This document shows, in pieces, positions 1 to 5,287 of a DNA stretch of 5,719 bases. The first letter of the stretch is position 1. Every line of letters starts with the position of its first letter. Source of the stretch: RGIG1681 sp045648025. Its GTDB lineage: Bacteria > Bacillota > Clostridia > Christensenellales > UBA1242. The notes under the pieces are model-generated. The model was not told where the DNA came from. It saw nothing but the letters and a program-made list of their open reading frames with translations, and did no database searches. The translations under genes and the position numbers were made by a program. The stretch lies in assembly GCA_045648025.1 (NCBI GenBank), contig JAZRNH010000019.1:1-5719 (forward strand), in the 5' to 3' direction.

Positions 1-1
1 T

Positions 2-505
2 GTTGCTGAAAAAGCTTTATTACTTGCAGAGTCTTTGGGAATTAAGAAAGATTATTTAAAAAGGCTTTATACGGCGGGTTTATTGCATGATATTGGTAAA
101 CTCTTTATTGATAAAGAAATACTTCATGCACAAAATGCAACAGATAATGAAAAGGAAATTATTCGACTTGGTCACATTGTTGGAACAAAGTCGATTCTGG
201 CAGAATTTTTTGATTCAGAGCTTGTTAGACTTGCAGCTCATCACCATGAAAGGCTTAACAGTTCAGGTTATCCTGAGCATTTAAATGCTTCAAAACTTGA
301 TGTTTTAGACAGGATTTTGCAGGTCGCTGATGTGACCAGTGCTCTTGTTTTAAACAGAAGTTATAAAGATGCTTATGATGCTGAACAAGTTATTAGTATA
401 TTGGATAGCCTTGTTAAAAAAGGTGAATTAGATAAAAAATGTGTTAGTGAAATTGAAAAAGTATTTTTGGTTCCATTAAAAAATAAATCTCAAAGAGGTT
501 CATAA
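2..505 (+). CDS. HD-GYP domain protein, C-terminal part (5' end outside window)
   Basis: The frame is open from the left edge, so this is the C-terminal 167 residues of a longer protein; a TTG at 35 is internal, not a start. The visible part is an HD-GYP domain, the family that hydrolyses cyclic di-GMP (some members act on related cyclic dinucleotides) using a two- or three-metal centre. Visible residues include LHDIGK with the HD pair at about 29-30, a conserved His in GHIVG (about 58), HHHER at 80-84, the GYP signature at 89-91, and Asp in QVAD at about 110. All expected metal ligands are present, so it looks catalytically competent. The tail after about residue 150 is short and basic. Any N-terminal sensory, receiver or membrane part lies upstream and cannot be judged. 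The gene ends in TAA and is followed at once by an intrinsic terminator, so it is the last gene of its transcript. Confidence 0.88.
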   Translation, partial: VAEKALLLAESLGIKKDYLKRLYTAGLLHDIGKLFIDKEILHAQNATDNEKEIIRLGHIVGTKSILAEFFDSELVRLAAHHHERLNSSGYPEHLNASKLDVLDRILQVADVTSALVLNRSYKDAYDAEQVISILDSLVKKGELDKKCVSEIEKVFLVPLKNKSQRGS

Positions 506-531
506 AACACCAGAATTTCTGGTGTTTTTTT
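504..531 (+). terminator. Intrinsic terminator after the HD-GYP gene
   Basis: The stem AACACCAG (506-513) pairs with CTGGTGTT (519-526) around a 5-base AATTT loop and is followed by a T run to 531. It starts at the stop codon itself. Confidence 0.9.
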
Positions 532-580
532 AATGAACAATAAATAAGTATATGAAAGTTATAAAATTGCAATAAGAAGT

Positions 581-610
581 TTGACAGAATTGTTTATTTT
601 TTTATATATT
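581..610 (+). promoter_or_regulatory. Sigma70-type promoter of the SDR gene
   Basis: A perfect -35 box TTGACA lies at 581-586. An 18-base spacer separates it from the -10 box TATATT at 605-610. There is no TGn extension. The predicted transcription start is near 617, giving a leader of about 30 bases that carries the ribosome site AAAGGAG at 632-638, 8 bases from the ATG. Confidence 0.75.
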
Positions 611-646
611 TAAACTATCTAATAAAGATAAAAAGGAGATTTATTT

Positions 647-1414
647 ATGAGATTAAAAGATAAAGTTGCAGTTGTAACTGGTGCATCAAGTGGTGTTGGA
701 AGAGATATAGCACTTCTTTTTGCAAAAGAAGGTGCAAAAGTTGTTGCAGTTGCAAGAAGAGCAGAAAGACTTGCTGACCTCGAAAAACAAAGCAAAAAAC
801 TTGCAGGAGAAATCGTTGCATTTGCAGGAGATATTTCTCTTGAAGAAACAAATGCAAAAATGATTGATTTTGCAATTTCAAAATTTGGTAAATTTGATAT
901 TCTTATCAACAATGCTGGTGTAATGGATAACTTTGCTCCGGTTGAAAACCTTGATACAGAACTTCTTCAAAGACTTATGGCTGTTGATGTTTATGGTCCA
1001 GCATGGGCAACAAGAAAGGCTGTTAATGTGTTTATGAAAAACAAAACTGCTGGAAGCATCGTAAATGTAGCTTCAATTGCAGGTATTTGTGGTGGAAAGA
1101 GTGGTTGTGCTTATACAATGGCTAAACATGCTGTTATTGGTTTAACAAAAAATACAGCATTCTCTTGTCGTTTAGATAATATTCGTTGCAATGCAATTTG
1201 CCCAGGCGGAATTAATACTGAAATGACAAACCCAGCACTTTTTGCTAATGCAGATCAAAAAGGTTTGCAATCAGCTATGCTTGCTGGTAATTTTGGAACA
1301 AGAAGTGCAGAAGCTATTGAAATTGCAAATGTTGCACTTTTCCTTGCTAGTGATGAAGCTGCTGTTGTTAGTGGTGCAATTGTTACTGCTGATAGTGGTT
1401 TAACATCATTCTAA
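647..1414 (+). CDS. Short-chain dehydrogenase/reductase (SDR), classical type
   Basis: This 255-residue protein is the usual length of a classical SDR: a cytoplasmic NAD(P)(H)-dependent oxidoreductase with a Rossmann fold, normally a tetramer. The glycine motif TGASSGVG is at 11-18. A basic pair in VARRAE (37-38) follows the second strand and suggests NADP(H) preference. GDIS is at 61-64, NNAG at 88-91, the catalytic Ser in NVASIAG is about 143, YTMAK gives Tyr156 and Lys160, and CPGGINTEM is at 185-193. The usual tetrad Asn (MxVNxxG) reads Asp114 in MAVDVYG. The C-terminal FLASDEA...SGAIVTADSG pattern is typical of the family. Substrate cannot be told; 3-oxoacyl-ACP reductase-like, glucose dehydrogenase-like and hydroxysteroid dehydrogenase-like proteins all share these motifs. 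The ATG is fixed by a strong AAAGGAG site 8 bases upstream. It has its own promoter and terminator and ends in tandem stops (TAA TAA), so it is monocistronic. Confidence 0.93.
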   Translation: MRLKDKVAVVTGASSGVGRDIALLFAKEGAKVVAVARRAERLADLEKQSKKLAGEIVAFAGDISLEETNAKMIDFAISKFGKFDILINNAGVMDNFAPVENLDTELLQRLMAVDVYGPAWATRKAVNVFMKNKTAGSIVNVASIAGICGGKSGCAYTMAKHAVIGLTKNTAFSCRLDNIRCNAICPGGINTEMTNPALFANADQKGLQSAMLAGNFGTRSAEAIEIANVALFLASDEAAVVSGAIVTADSGLTSF

Positions 1415-1435
1415 TAAGAATAAAAAGTTAAAAAT

Positions 1436-1468
1436 AAAAACCATTTGATATATGTCAAATGGTTTTTT
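1436..1468. terminator. Bidirectional intrinsic terminator between convergent genes
   Basis: The stem AACCATTTGA (1439-1448) pairs with TCAAATGGTT (1455-1464) around a TATATG loop. It has a T run on the + strand and an A run on its left side that gives a U tract on the - strand. It sits between the SDR stop (1414) and the stop of the leftward membrane-protein gene (1470), so it can serve both. Confidence 0.9.
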
Positions 1469-1469
1469 A

Positions 1470-2072
1470 TTAAAATTCTTTTTCTTGATTAAATGGGTCG
1501 ATTGCATCGGCTCTTTTTTTTCTTTTTTCTTCGATATCCATTTCTCTGAATCTATATTTTGCGAGAATGATTGTTGAAACCAAAAGGGAACTTAATGCTG
1601 TTATTGTGAGGACAGAATATTTTTTGCTAATATCGTTAACTTGATCAGCATATTTGTCATATTCAGCAATTGTTTTTTGAACAAACTTATCATTTTCAAG
1701 ACTTCTTAAAAACTCTTCAAAAGTCTTTTCGTTTGAAATGGTATCAATAACGGTTTGATATTCTTCATAAGAAATTTCACCATTTAAAAATTGAGAAAGA
1801 GCTTCGTTTTGTGCAGCGGTTACATAGTCATTATATTGTTCAGAGTGTTTATAGTGGCTTAAAGAATCAGTGATCTCTGGTTTTTGTGGAATTTTATCAA
1901 CTGCAGATTTTGCAAAGATTCCTGTTGCTAAATATAAAGTTGCTGCAAAAGCATAAATTGCCCATGCAATGCTAATTGGTTTTTTACAGGCTTGATATAA
2001 TCTTTCTTCTTCTGCGAGTTCTTCTGGTGAAAGCTCACGAACTTCAGTTTCTTTTTGTTTATTTTTTTTCAT
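1470..2072 (-). CDS. Uncharacterised two-pass membrane protein
   Basis: I do not recognise this 200-residue protein. The N-terminus (1-31) is highly charged, with an acidic SPEELAEEERL helix. A hydrophobic segment follows at about 33-54, then a roughly 100-residue, mostly acidic and helical region (55-152), a second hydrophobic segment at about 153-171 (VLTITALSSLLVSTIILA), and a charged tail with KYRFRE and EEKRKKR. Basic residues next to both segments suggest that both ends are cytoplasmic and the central region lies outside the membrane. Within that region, FLNGEISYEEYQ (95-106) resembles the short helical G-x-[IL]-[ST]-x-EE[FY] pattern of SHOCT-type modules; this is a resemblance only. 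The ATG has the ribosome site AAGGGAG (2087-2081), 8 bases away. It has its own promoter, but no terminator separates it from the kinase-like gene upstream, so read-through is possible. Function is unknown. Confidence 0.85.
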   Translation of the reverse strand: MKKNKQKETEVRELSPEELAEEERLYQACKKPISIAWAIYAFAATLYLATGIFAKSAVDKIPQKPEITDSLSHYKHSEQYNDYVTAAQNEALSQFLNGEISYEEYQTVIDTISNEKTFEEFLRSLENDKFVQKTIAEYDKYADQVNDISKKYSVLTITALSSLLVSTIILAKYRFREMDIEEKRKKRADAIDPFNQEKEF

Positions 2073-2099
2073 TTGAATAGCTCCCTTAGATTTAATAAA

Positions 2100-2127
2100 A
2101 GTATAGCATAGATAATTTATTTTTCAA
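2100..2127 (-). promoter_or_regulatory. Promoter of the two-pass membrane protein gene (extended -10)
   Basis: On the - strand, the -35 box TTGAAA (2127-2122) is followed by a 16-base spacer and the -10 box TATACT (2105-2100). The -10 box is preceded by TGC, giving an extended -10 element. It lies in the 64-base gap after the kinase-like gene's stop codon. Confidence 0.75.
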
Positions 2128-2136
2128 GTGCAAAAA

Positions 2137-3054
2137 TCACAGCTCAAGTTCTTTGCCAATTGTTTTGTTATTGTAATCCCAAAGTCTTTCAATAGGGGAA
2201 ATAATATTATTTTTTTCTCTTCTACTAAGTTTTTGTGATTTGCATAATTGTTTGAGTTTGTTTGGATAATTGTAAGATAATGCAGCTTTTAAAATGTTTA
2301 TGTTTGATTCGGAAAGATTTCCGCTTTGAATTAATTCTTGCATTTCAACAACCCTGTCTTTATAACATTTATAGTCATTAACTTGTTGAGGGGTTGCAGA
2401 TTCGTATGGATATAATAAAAAGTTTGAAAAATCGTCTTTTGAAGAAAAACAATAGTTATAAATAACCATTTGATCAAGGTCGATAACAATTATACCTTCA
2501 TATTTTTGACTGCCTTTTCTTTTATAAAAGAAATAGTTTTTTGGGTGCCTGTCAATATCTGTTCGAATTTCGTCAAGTAAGAACATATTTTTGAGTTCTT
2601 CAAGACAGGCAGGTGTCATAAATTTTAACAAATATTGTGATAGATTTGTATCATAAAAAAGTTGCCATTTAAATTTTCCAAAAAATTCTTTTTTGAGATT
2701 TATATATTCAAGGTCTTGTGCAGCAAGAATTGTTTCTAAACCTGGAATATTTTCAACTGAGGGTTGTAGTGTATTTATGTCAAGTTCAGTTCTCTTGTCA
2801 ACAATTTGAATAGGAGGTGTTGCAATACCTATATTTTGATACATTGTTGCTGCAGCTACAGATGCCAACCCTTGAGCGATGTCAGGTTGTTTTAAAAAGT
2901 ATTCTTGATTTGAATTGATTGTTACTTTTTGTATATTGGTTAAATCACCACTTGAAATTAAAATATTATTTTTGTGATTTGTTCTATTATTAAATATTGT
3001 TGCCGCTGTTTCAATTTGTGCAGATTTAAAATAGTTATAAATTTGTTGATTCAT
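2137..3054 (-). CDS. Atypical kinase-like protein (PI3/4-kinase- or HipA-like core)
   Basis: With the ATG at 3054 this is a 305-residue soluble protein with no signal peptide or membrane segment. A likely ATP-anchoring lysine is in EYFLKQP (Lys55). It is followed by an Ala-rich helix and GIATPPI, as in the N-lobes of HipA-like proteins. The putative catalytic core is DIDRHPKN (Asp168, Arg169, His170, Asn173), about 18 residues before VIDLD (Asp192 and Asp194). This matches the DRHxxN...(I)DxG/D layout of phosphatidylinositol 3/4-kinase-like folds, and more loosely HipA. The substrate (protein, lipid or small molecule) cannot be told, and no partner antitoxin-like gene is adjacent. The reading frame extends to a TTG at 3090, but that start has no ribosome site and falls inside the predicted promoter. 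The ATG at 3054 has GGAG (3063-3060), 5 bases upstream. The C-terminal third is helical and rich in Lys and Asn. Fold assignment is inferred from motifs only. Confidence 0.65.
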   Translation of the reverse strand: MNQQIYNYFKSAQIETAATIFNNRTNHKNNILISSGDLTNIQKVTINSNQEYFLKQPDIAQGLASVAAATMYQNIGIATPPIQIVDKRTELDINTLQPSVENIPGLETILAAQDLEYINLKKEFFGKFKWQLFYDTNLSQYLLKFMTPACLEELKNMFLLDEIRTDIDRHPKNYFFYKRKGSQKYEGIIVIDLDQMVIYNYCFSSKDDFSNFLLYPYESATPQQVNDYKCYKDRVVEMQELIQSGNLSESNINILKAALSYNYPNKLKQLCKSQKLSRREKNNIISPIERLWDYNNKTIGKELEL

Positions 3055-3064
3055 ATTCACTCCG
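3055..3064 (-). promoter_or_regulatory. Ribosome binding site that decides the kinase-like gene's start
   Basis: On the - strand, CGGAGTGAAT directly precedes the ATG at 3054, with GGAG at 3063-3060. The upstream in-frame TTG at 3090 has only AT-rich sequence before it, so this site supports the shorter protein. Confidence 0.75.
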
Positions 3065-3078
3065 ATTGTGCATATTAG

Positions 3079-3106
3079 TTTATCACACAAATTGTTAAAG
3101 TGTCAA
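3079..3106 (-). promoter_or_regulatory. Probable promoter of the kinase-like gene
   Basis: On the - strand, a perfect TTGACA (3106-3101) is followed by a 16-base spacer and a weak -10 box GATAAA (3084-3079). The -10 box is preceded by TGT, an extended -10 element. Transcription would start near 3072, leaving a leader of under 20 bases with the GGAG site. Confidence 0.55.
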
Positions 3107-3133
3107 TATTGATTATTTTTAATTTAAGACAAT

Positions 3134-3168
3134 AAAAAAGAAGAGGGGGTTGAAATCTCTTCTTTTTT
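3134..3168 (-). terminator. Intrinsic terminator after the membrane-anchored protein gene
   Basis: AAAAAAGAAGAG (3134-3145) pairs with CTCTTCTTTTTT (3157-3168) around an 11-base loop. The hairpin has T runs at its 3' side in both directions. It lies just past the stop of the leftward gene at 3188 and before the promoter of the kinase-like gene, insulating the two. Confidence 0.8.
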
Positions 3169-3187
3169 TTAAATATTGTTTGCGGAA

Positions 3188-3955
3188 TTATTTTGATTTT
3201 AACCATTTTACGGATGTTACATAAAACACTTCACAGGCTCCGTCGCCATGATCACTTCTTGAAAGACTTGAATTCCATTCACCAGCGGTGATAAAACCGT
3301 TGTTTGAATATGAAACATATGCAAGGTAACCCTCAAGTTTGATGTATTGGTCTTTTTTTACATTTCTAATGCATTTTAAAACGGTTTCGTTGGCATGAAT
3401 AATGTGGTTGTTTGAAAGTCTATCTGCAAAAGCTTCTTTGCTGCCAAGTTTTGAAATTAATTCAGTTTTGTATTTATAGCTAAGAGATCTTCTGTTTGTG
3501 CTTTCAAATGAAATATAATCATCGTATTCATGTTCTGATAGCGGACCCCAACCAAGACCAATATCAAAACAACTAAGTTTGTTTACCATTTTATAAGGGA
3601 AGTAATATTTTGTGTCTAAAACTCTTCCAACAATGGTGTATGCGGCTTTAAATTCAATATTTATTGTATAATCGTCAATTGTTTTTGATACTCCGCCAGT
3701 TGTTTCAATTTGGACTGGTTCTGGAAGATTTGCAAAACTTGCAACAGTTTCATAATCTTTTTTTACATAAAACCAATTAAAAGCAAAACAGCTTATTGCA
3801 ATTGCGACAACCAAAATAAAGCTGGTGATAGCAATAATAATTTTCTTTGTTTTTGACAATTTTTTTGGTTTTGGTTCTAATGTGTTTTGTTCATCTTGAA
3901 CCACTTCGTTTTGAGGAGAAGGGTTTTGTGGTTTCTTTTGAAATAATTTAAACAT
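3188..3955 (-). CDS. Single-pass membrane-anchored protein of unknown function
   Basis: This 255-residue protein has a polar, Pro/Gln/Lys-rich cytoplasmic N-terminus (1-38), one membrane segment at about 39-60 preceded by basic KPKKLSKTKK, and an extracytoplasmic domain to the C-terminus, so it is a type II anchored protein. The outer domain carries distinctive stretches: CFDIGLGWGPLS (129-140), SNNHIIHANETV (181-192), a VKKDQYIKLEGYLAYV strand region (199-214), and WNSSLSRSDHGDGACEVFYV (227-246). From memory these resemble blocks in a widespread uncharacterised family (WGPxS, then SANMHxIPA-like, then SSLSRxDxGxGACE), including proteobacterial members. That recollection is unverified and I cannot name the family. 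The segment ending in Cys56 is not a standard lipobox. The ATG has AAGGA (3970-3966), 10 bases upstream. A consensus promoter and a terminator on each side make it a single-gene unit. Confidence 0.87.
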   Translation of the reverse strand: MFKLFQKKPQNPSPQNEVVQDEQNTLEPKPKKLSKTKKIIIAITSFILVVAIAISCFAFNWFYVKKDYETVASFANLPEPVQIETTGGVSKTIDDYTINIEFKAAYTIVGRVLDTKYYFPYKMVNKLSCFDIGLGWGPLSEHEYDDYISFESTNRRSLSYKYKTELISKLGSKEAFADRLSNNHIIHANETVLKCIRNVKKDQYIKLEGYLAYVSYSNNGFITAGEWNSSLSRSDHGDGACEVFYVTSVKWLKSK

Positions 3956-3978
3956 AATAAAATTTTCCTTATGATGTG

Positions 3979-4007
3979 ATTATAAAAATAAAGAATATTA
4001 ATGTCAA
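3979..4007 (-). promoter_or_regulatory. Full-consensus promoter of the membrane-anchored protein gene
   Basis: On the - strand, TTGACA (4007-4002), a 17-base spacer and TATAAT (3984-3979) match the sigma70/sigmaA consensus at all twelve positions. Transcription would start near 3972, leaving a leader of about 17 bases. Confidence 0.88.
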
Positions 4008-4010
4008 TTT

Positions 4011-4046
4011 TATTAAAACAAAAAGACCAACATCTTGTTGGTCTTT
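4011..4046 (-). terminator. Intrinsic terminator after the nucleotidyltransferase gene
   Basis: AAAGACCAACA (4022-4032) pairs with TGTTGGTCTTT (4036-4046) around a 3-base loop. On the - strand the stem is followed by a T-rich tail reaching 4011. It lies 8 bases after the stop codon and only a few bases ahead of the next promoter. Confidence 0.9.
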
Positions 4047-4054
4047 CAATTAAT

Positions 4055-4672
4055 TTATTTCATAGTGAAATCTTTTTTGGGATTATTATGAACCTTTACA
4101 AGAATTTCTCTAAGTTCTTCAACTCTTTCAAAAACTGCTTCTGGCAAAAATTTATAAAGATATTTTTTATCTTCTTTTGAGAATCTTAAAAGAGCTTCTC
4201 TTATTTTTGTTGATGACAAGCCATCAAAAACTTTTTGTCTATCTAAAAAACAAAATGAGATATATTTGTTAACCTCATCATCAAACCAATCTTTGACGAT
4301 TTCAGGATTATCAGAATAATAAAGTGTAAATGTTTTTTGATTGATTCTTGAAACGATATTATAATATAAATAGTGTCCCCAAACAGAGTTGTCAGTTACA
4401 AGATTTTCTTCTGACCAGTCAGGAAATTGATATATTTGAATTCTTGTCATATCATGTTCATTGCTAAGTGATTCAGACAAAAGTTCTTTTCTGAGTCTAA
4501 AATTAAATGGGTTTCTTGGAATGTTTTCTTTATTGCTGCTGCCAAGCATAATTACAACTTTGTCACACTCTTTGAGTGCTTTTTCAATCACAAACATATG
4601 AGCTTTGTGAAGTGGTTGAAATCTTGCAATAAATACACCAATTTTTGCTGTTTGTTCTGTGTTATTCATCAT
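4055..4672 (-). CDS. NMN adenylyltransferase-like nucleotidyltransferase (NadM-type)
   Basis: This is a cytoplasmic HxGH-superfamily nucleotidyltransferase, 205 residues from the first ATG. GVFIARFQPLHKAH (12-25) holds the nucleotide-binding motif with His22 and His25; the usual Gly of HxGH is Ala24. IMLGSSN (41-47), NPFNFRLRKEL (54-64, the NPFxxxxR pattern), a mid-region Trp in SVWGHY (about 98), and GLSSTKIREAL (151-161, the ISxTxIR signature) follow in the family order. This layout is closest to the NadM/NMNAT-Nudix N-terminal domain, which joins NMN and ATP to make NAD+. No Nudix domain follows. A related activity on another nucleotide or phosphorylated substrate cannot be excluded. The start is ATG ATG, so position 4669 is an equally plausible start: the AAGGGGG site (4684-4678) is 5 bases from the first ATG and 8 from the second. 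It has its own promoter and terminator. Confidence 0.8.
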   Translation of the reverse strand: MMNNTEQTAKIGVFIARFQPLHKAHMFVIEKALKECDKVVIMLGSSNKENIPRNPFNFRLRKELLSESLSNEHDMTRIQIYQFPDWSEENLVTDNSVWGHYLYYNIVSRINQKTFTLYYSDNPEIVKDWFDDEVNKYISFCFLDRQKVFDGLSSTKIREALLRFSKEDKKYLYKFLPEAVFERVEELREILVKVHNNPKKDFTMK

Positions 4673-4692
4673 AAAAACCCCCTTATATAATT

Positions 4693-4721
4693 ATTGTAAC
4701 ACCAAAGATTTTAATTTTCAA
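4693..4721 (-). promoter_or_regulatory. Promoter of the nucleotidyltransferase gene (extended -10)
   Basis: On the - strand, TTGAAA (4721-4716), a 17-base spacer and TACAAT (4698-4693) form the core. A TGT before the -10 box makes an extended element. The start site would be near 4686, right before the AAGGGGG ribosome site. Confidence 0.78.
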
Positions 4722-4821
4722 AATAAAATGTTTTAAATAAAATTAAAAATTTAATTTTTATTTTATAAAAACCATTTAAGACGACTAGAAATAATACATA
4801 TAAGTAAAAAACCGCAACAAA
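4722..4821. other. AT-rich noncoding divergent spacer
   Basis: These 100 bases separate the -35 boxes of two divergent promoters and contain no supported gene. The left half is almost pure A/T with an imperfect inverted repeat (about 4738-4766). The right half (from about 4770) is more mixed. It could act as UP-element sequence for either promoter, but no operator or RNA structure is clear. Confidence 0.5.
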
Positions 4822-4851
4822 TTGAAATGAAAATATAATTAATGTTATAAT
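4822..4851 (+). promoter_or_regulatory. Promoter of the small orphan protein gene (extended -10)
   Basis: TTGAAA (4822-4827), an 18-base spacer and a perfect TATAAT (4846-4851) form the core. TGT directly before the -10 box gives a full extended element. Transcription would start near 4858, a leader of about 30 bases. Confidence 0.82.
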
Positions 4852-4887
4852 AATCTTGCTTAAAAGCGAAAGGAGATTTATTTTATT

Positions 4888-5196
4888 ATGGGTAAACATA
4901 TTGAAATTTTAGGATATGATGAAGTTATGCAATCAGTGTTTATTAATGGAGTTTCAGGTTCTATTACACTTGATATTATTCCAGATGCGATTTGTTTTAT
5001 GAAATCTAATCCAGAATGTCCAAGAGCATATTTAAATGATTATACAGGAACATCAATTCTTTTACATCAAGATTCAACAATTGAATCAGCTGTTAGAGAT
5101 TGGCAAATGGCAAGAGATTTGAGAAATGGAGTTCATCCATTTGCTGCATCAACTGCAAAACCTCAAACTTATGAAGCTCAAGGACCTCAAATGTAA
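4888..5196 (+). CDS. Small protein of unknown function (102 residues)
   Basis: I do not recognise this protein. It is 102 residues, soluble-looking, with no signal peptide, membrane segment or known motif. Residues 1-35 read like beta strands (HIEILGYDEV, SVFINGVSGSITLDII). Residues 36-50 hold a short segment with two cysteines (Cys36, Cys44). Residues 60-80 are probably helical (STIESAVRDWQMARDLRNG). The last 20 residues are rich in Pro, Ala and Gln and look disordered. The ribosome site AAAGGAG (4869-4875) is 12 bases from the ATG, longer than usual, but no better start is visible. A near-consensus promoter and a strong terminator show that it is a real single-gene unit, probably well expressed. 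A clean coding frame and codon use like its neighbours also support it. Confidence 0.85.
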   Translation: MGKHIEILGYDEVMQSVFINGVSGSITLDIIPDAICFMKSNPECPRAYLNDYTGTSILLHQDSTIESAVRDWQMARDLRNGVHPFAASTAKPQTYEAQGPQM

Positions 5197-5201
5197 AAAA
5201 T

Positions 5202-5231
5202 AAAAGCTAGGCAGAATTTGCCTAGCTTTTT
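5202..5231 (+). terminator. Intrinsic terminator after the small orphan gene
   Basis: AAAAGCTAGGCA (5202-5213) pairs perfectly with TGCCTAGCTTTT (5219-5230) around a GAATT loop and ends in a T run. It starts 5 bases after the stop codon. Confidence 0.93.
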
Positions 5232-5233
5232 AT

Positions 5234-5261
5234 TTGTTTAAAAAATTAAAATAGATATAAT
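5234..5261 (+). promoter_or_regulatory. Probable promoter of the GrpB-family gene
   Basis: A perfect TATAAT lies at 5256-5261. The best -35 match 16 bases upstream is TTGTTT (5234-5239), which is weak and abuts the preceding terminator. The ribosome site AAAGAGG (5275-5281) lies 6 bases before the ATG. Confidence 0.55.
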
Positions 5262-5287
5262 AAATGTATAAAAGAAAGAGGTTTGTT

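Noticed and set aside
87..284. Second + frame inside the HD-GYP gene
   Set aside because: It lies wholly within the HD-GYP frame, which carries all the family motifs.
619..912. Leftward open frames antisense to the SDR gene (also 645-881)
   Set aside because: They are shadows of a clear SDR coding frame, with no ribosome site and low-complexity translations.
2128..2140. Possible hairpin GTG...CAC after the kinase-like gene
   Set aside because: Only three base pairs, with no following T run; not a terminator.
2137..3090. A HipBA toxin-antitoxin module
   Set aside because: The kinase-like core is reminiscent of HipA, but there is no small DNA-binding gene next to it and the neighbouring gene is a membrane protein.
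4711..4899. A 62-residue hydrophobic open frame on the - strand in the AT-rich spacer
   Set aside because: It has no ribosome site, overlaps the start of the orphan gene and both divergent promoters, and its hydrophobicity is what A/T-only sequence gives by chance.
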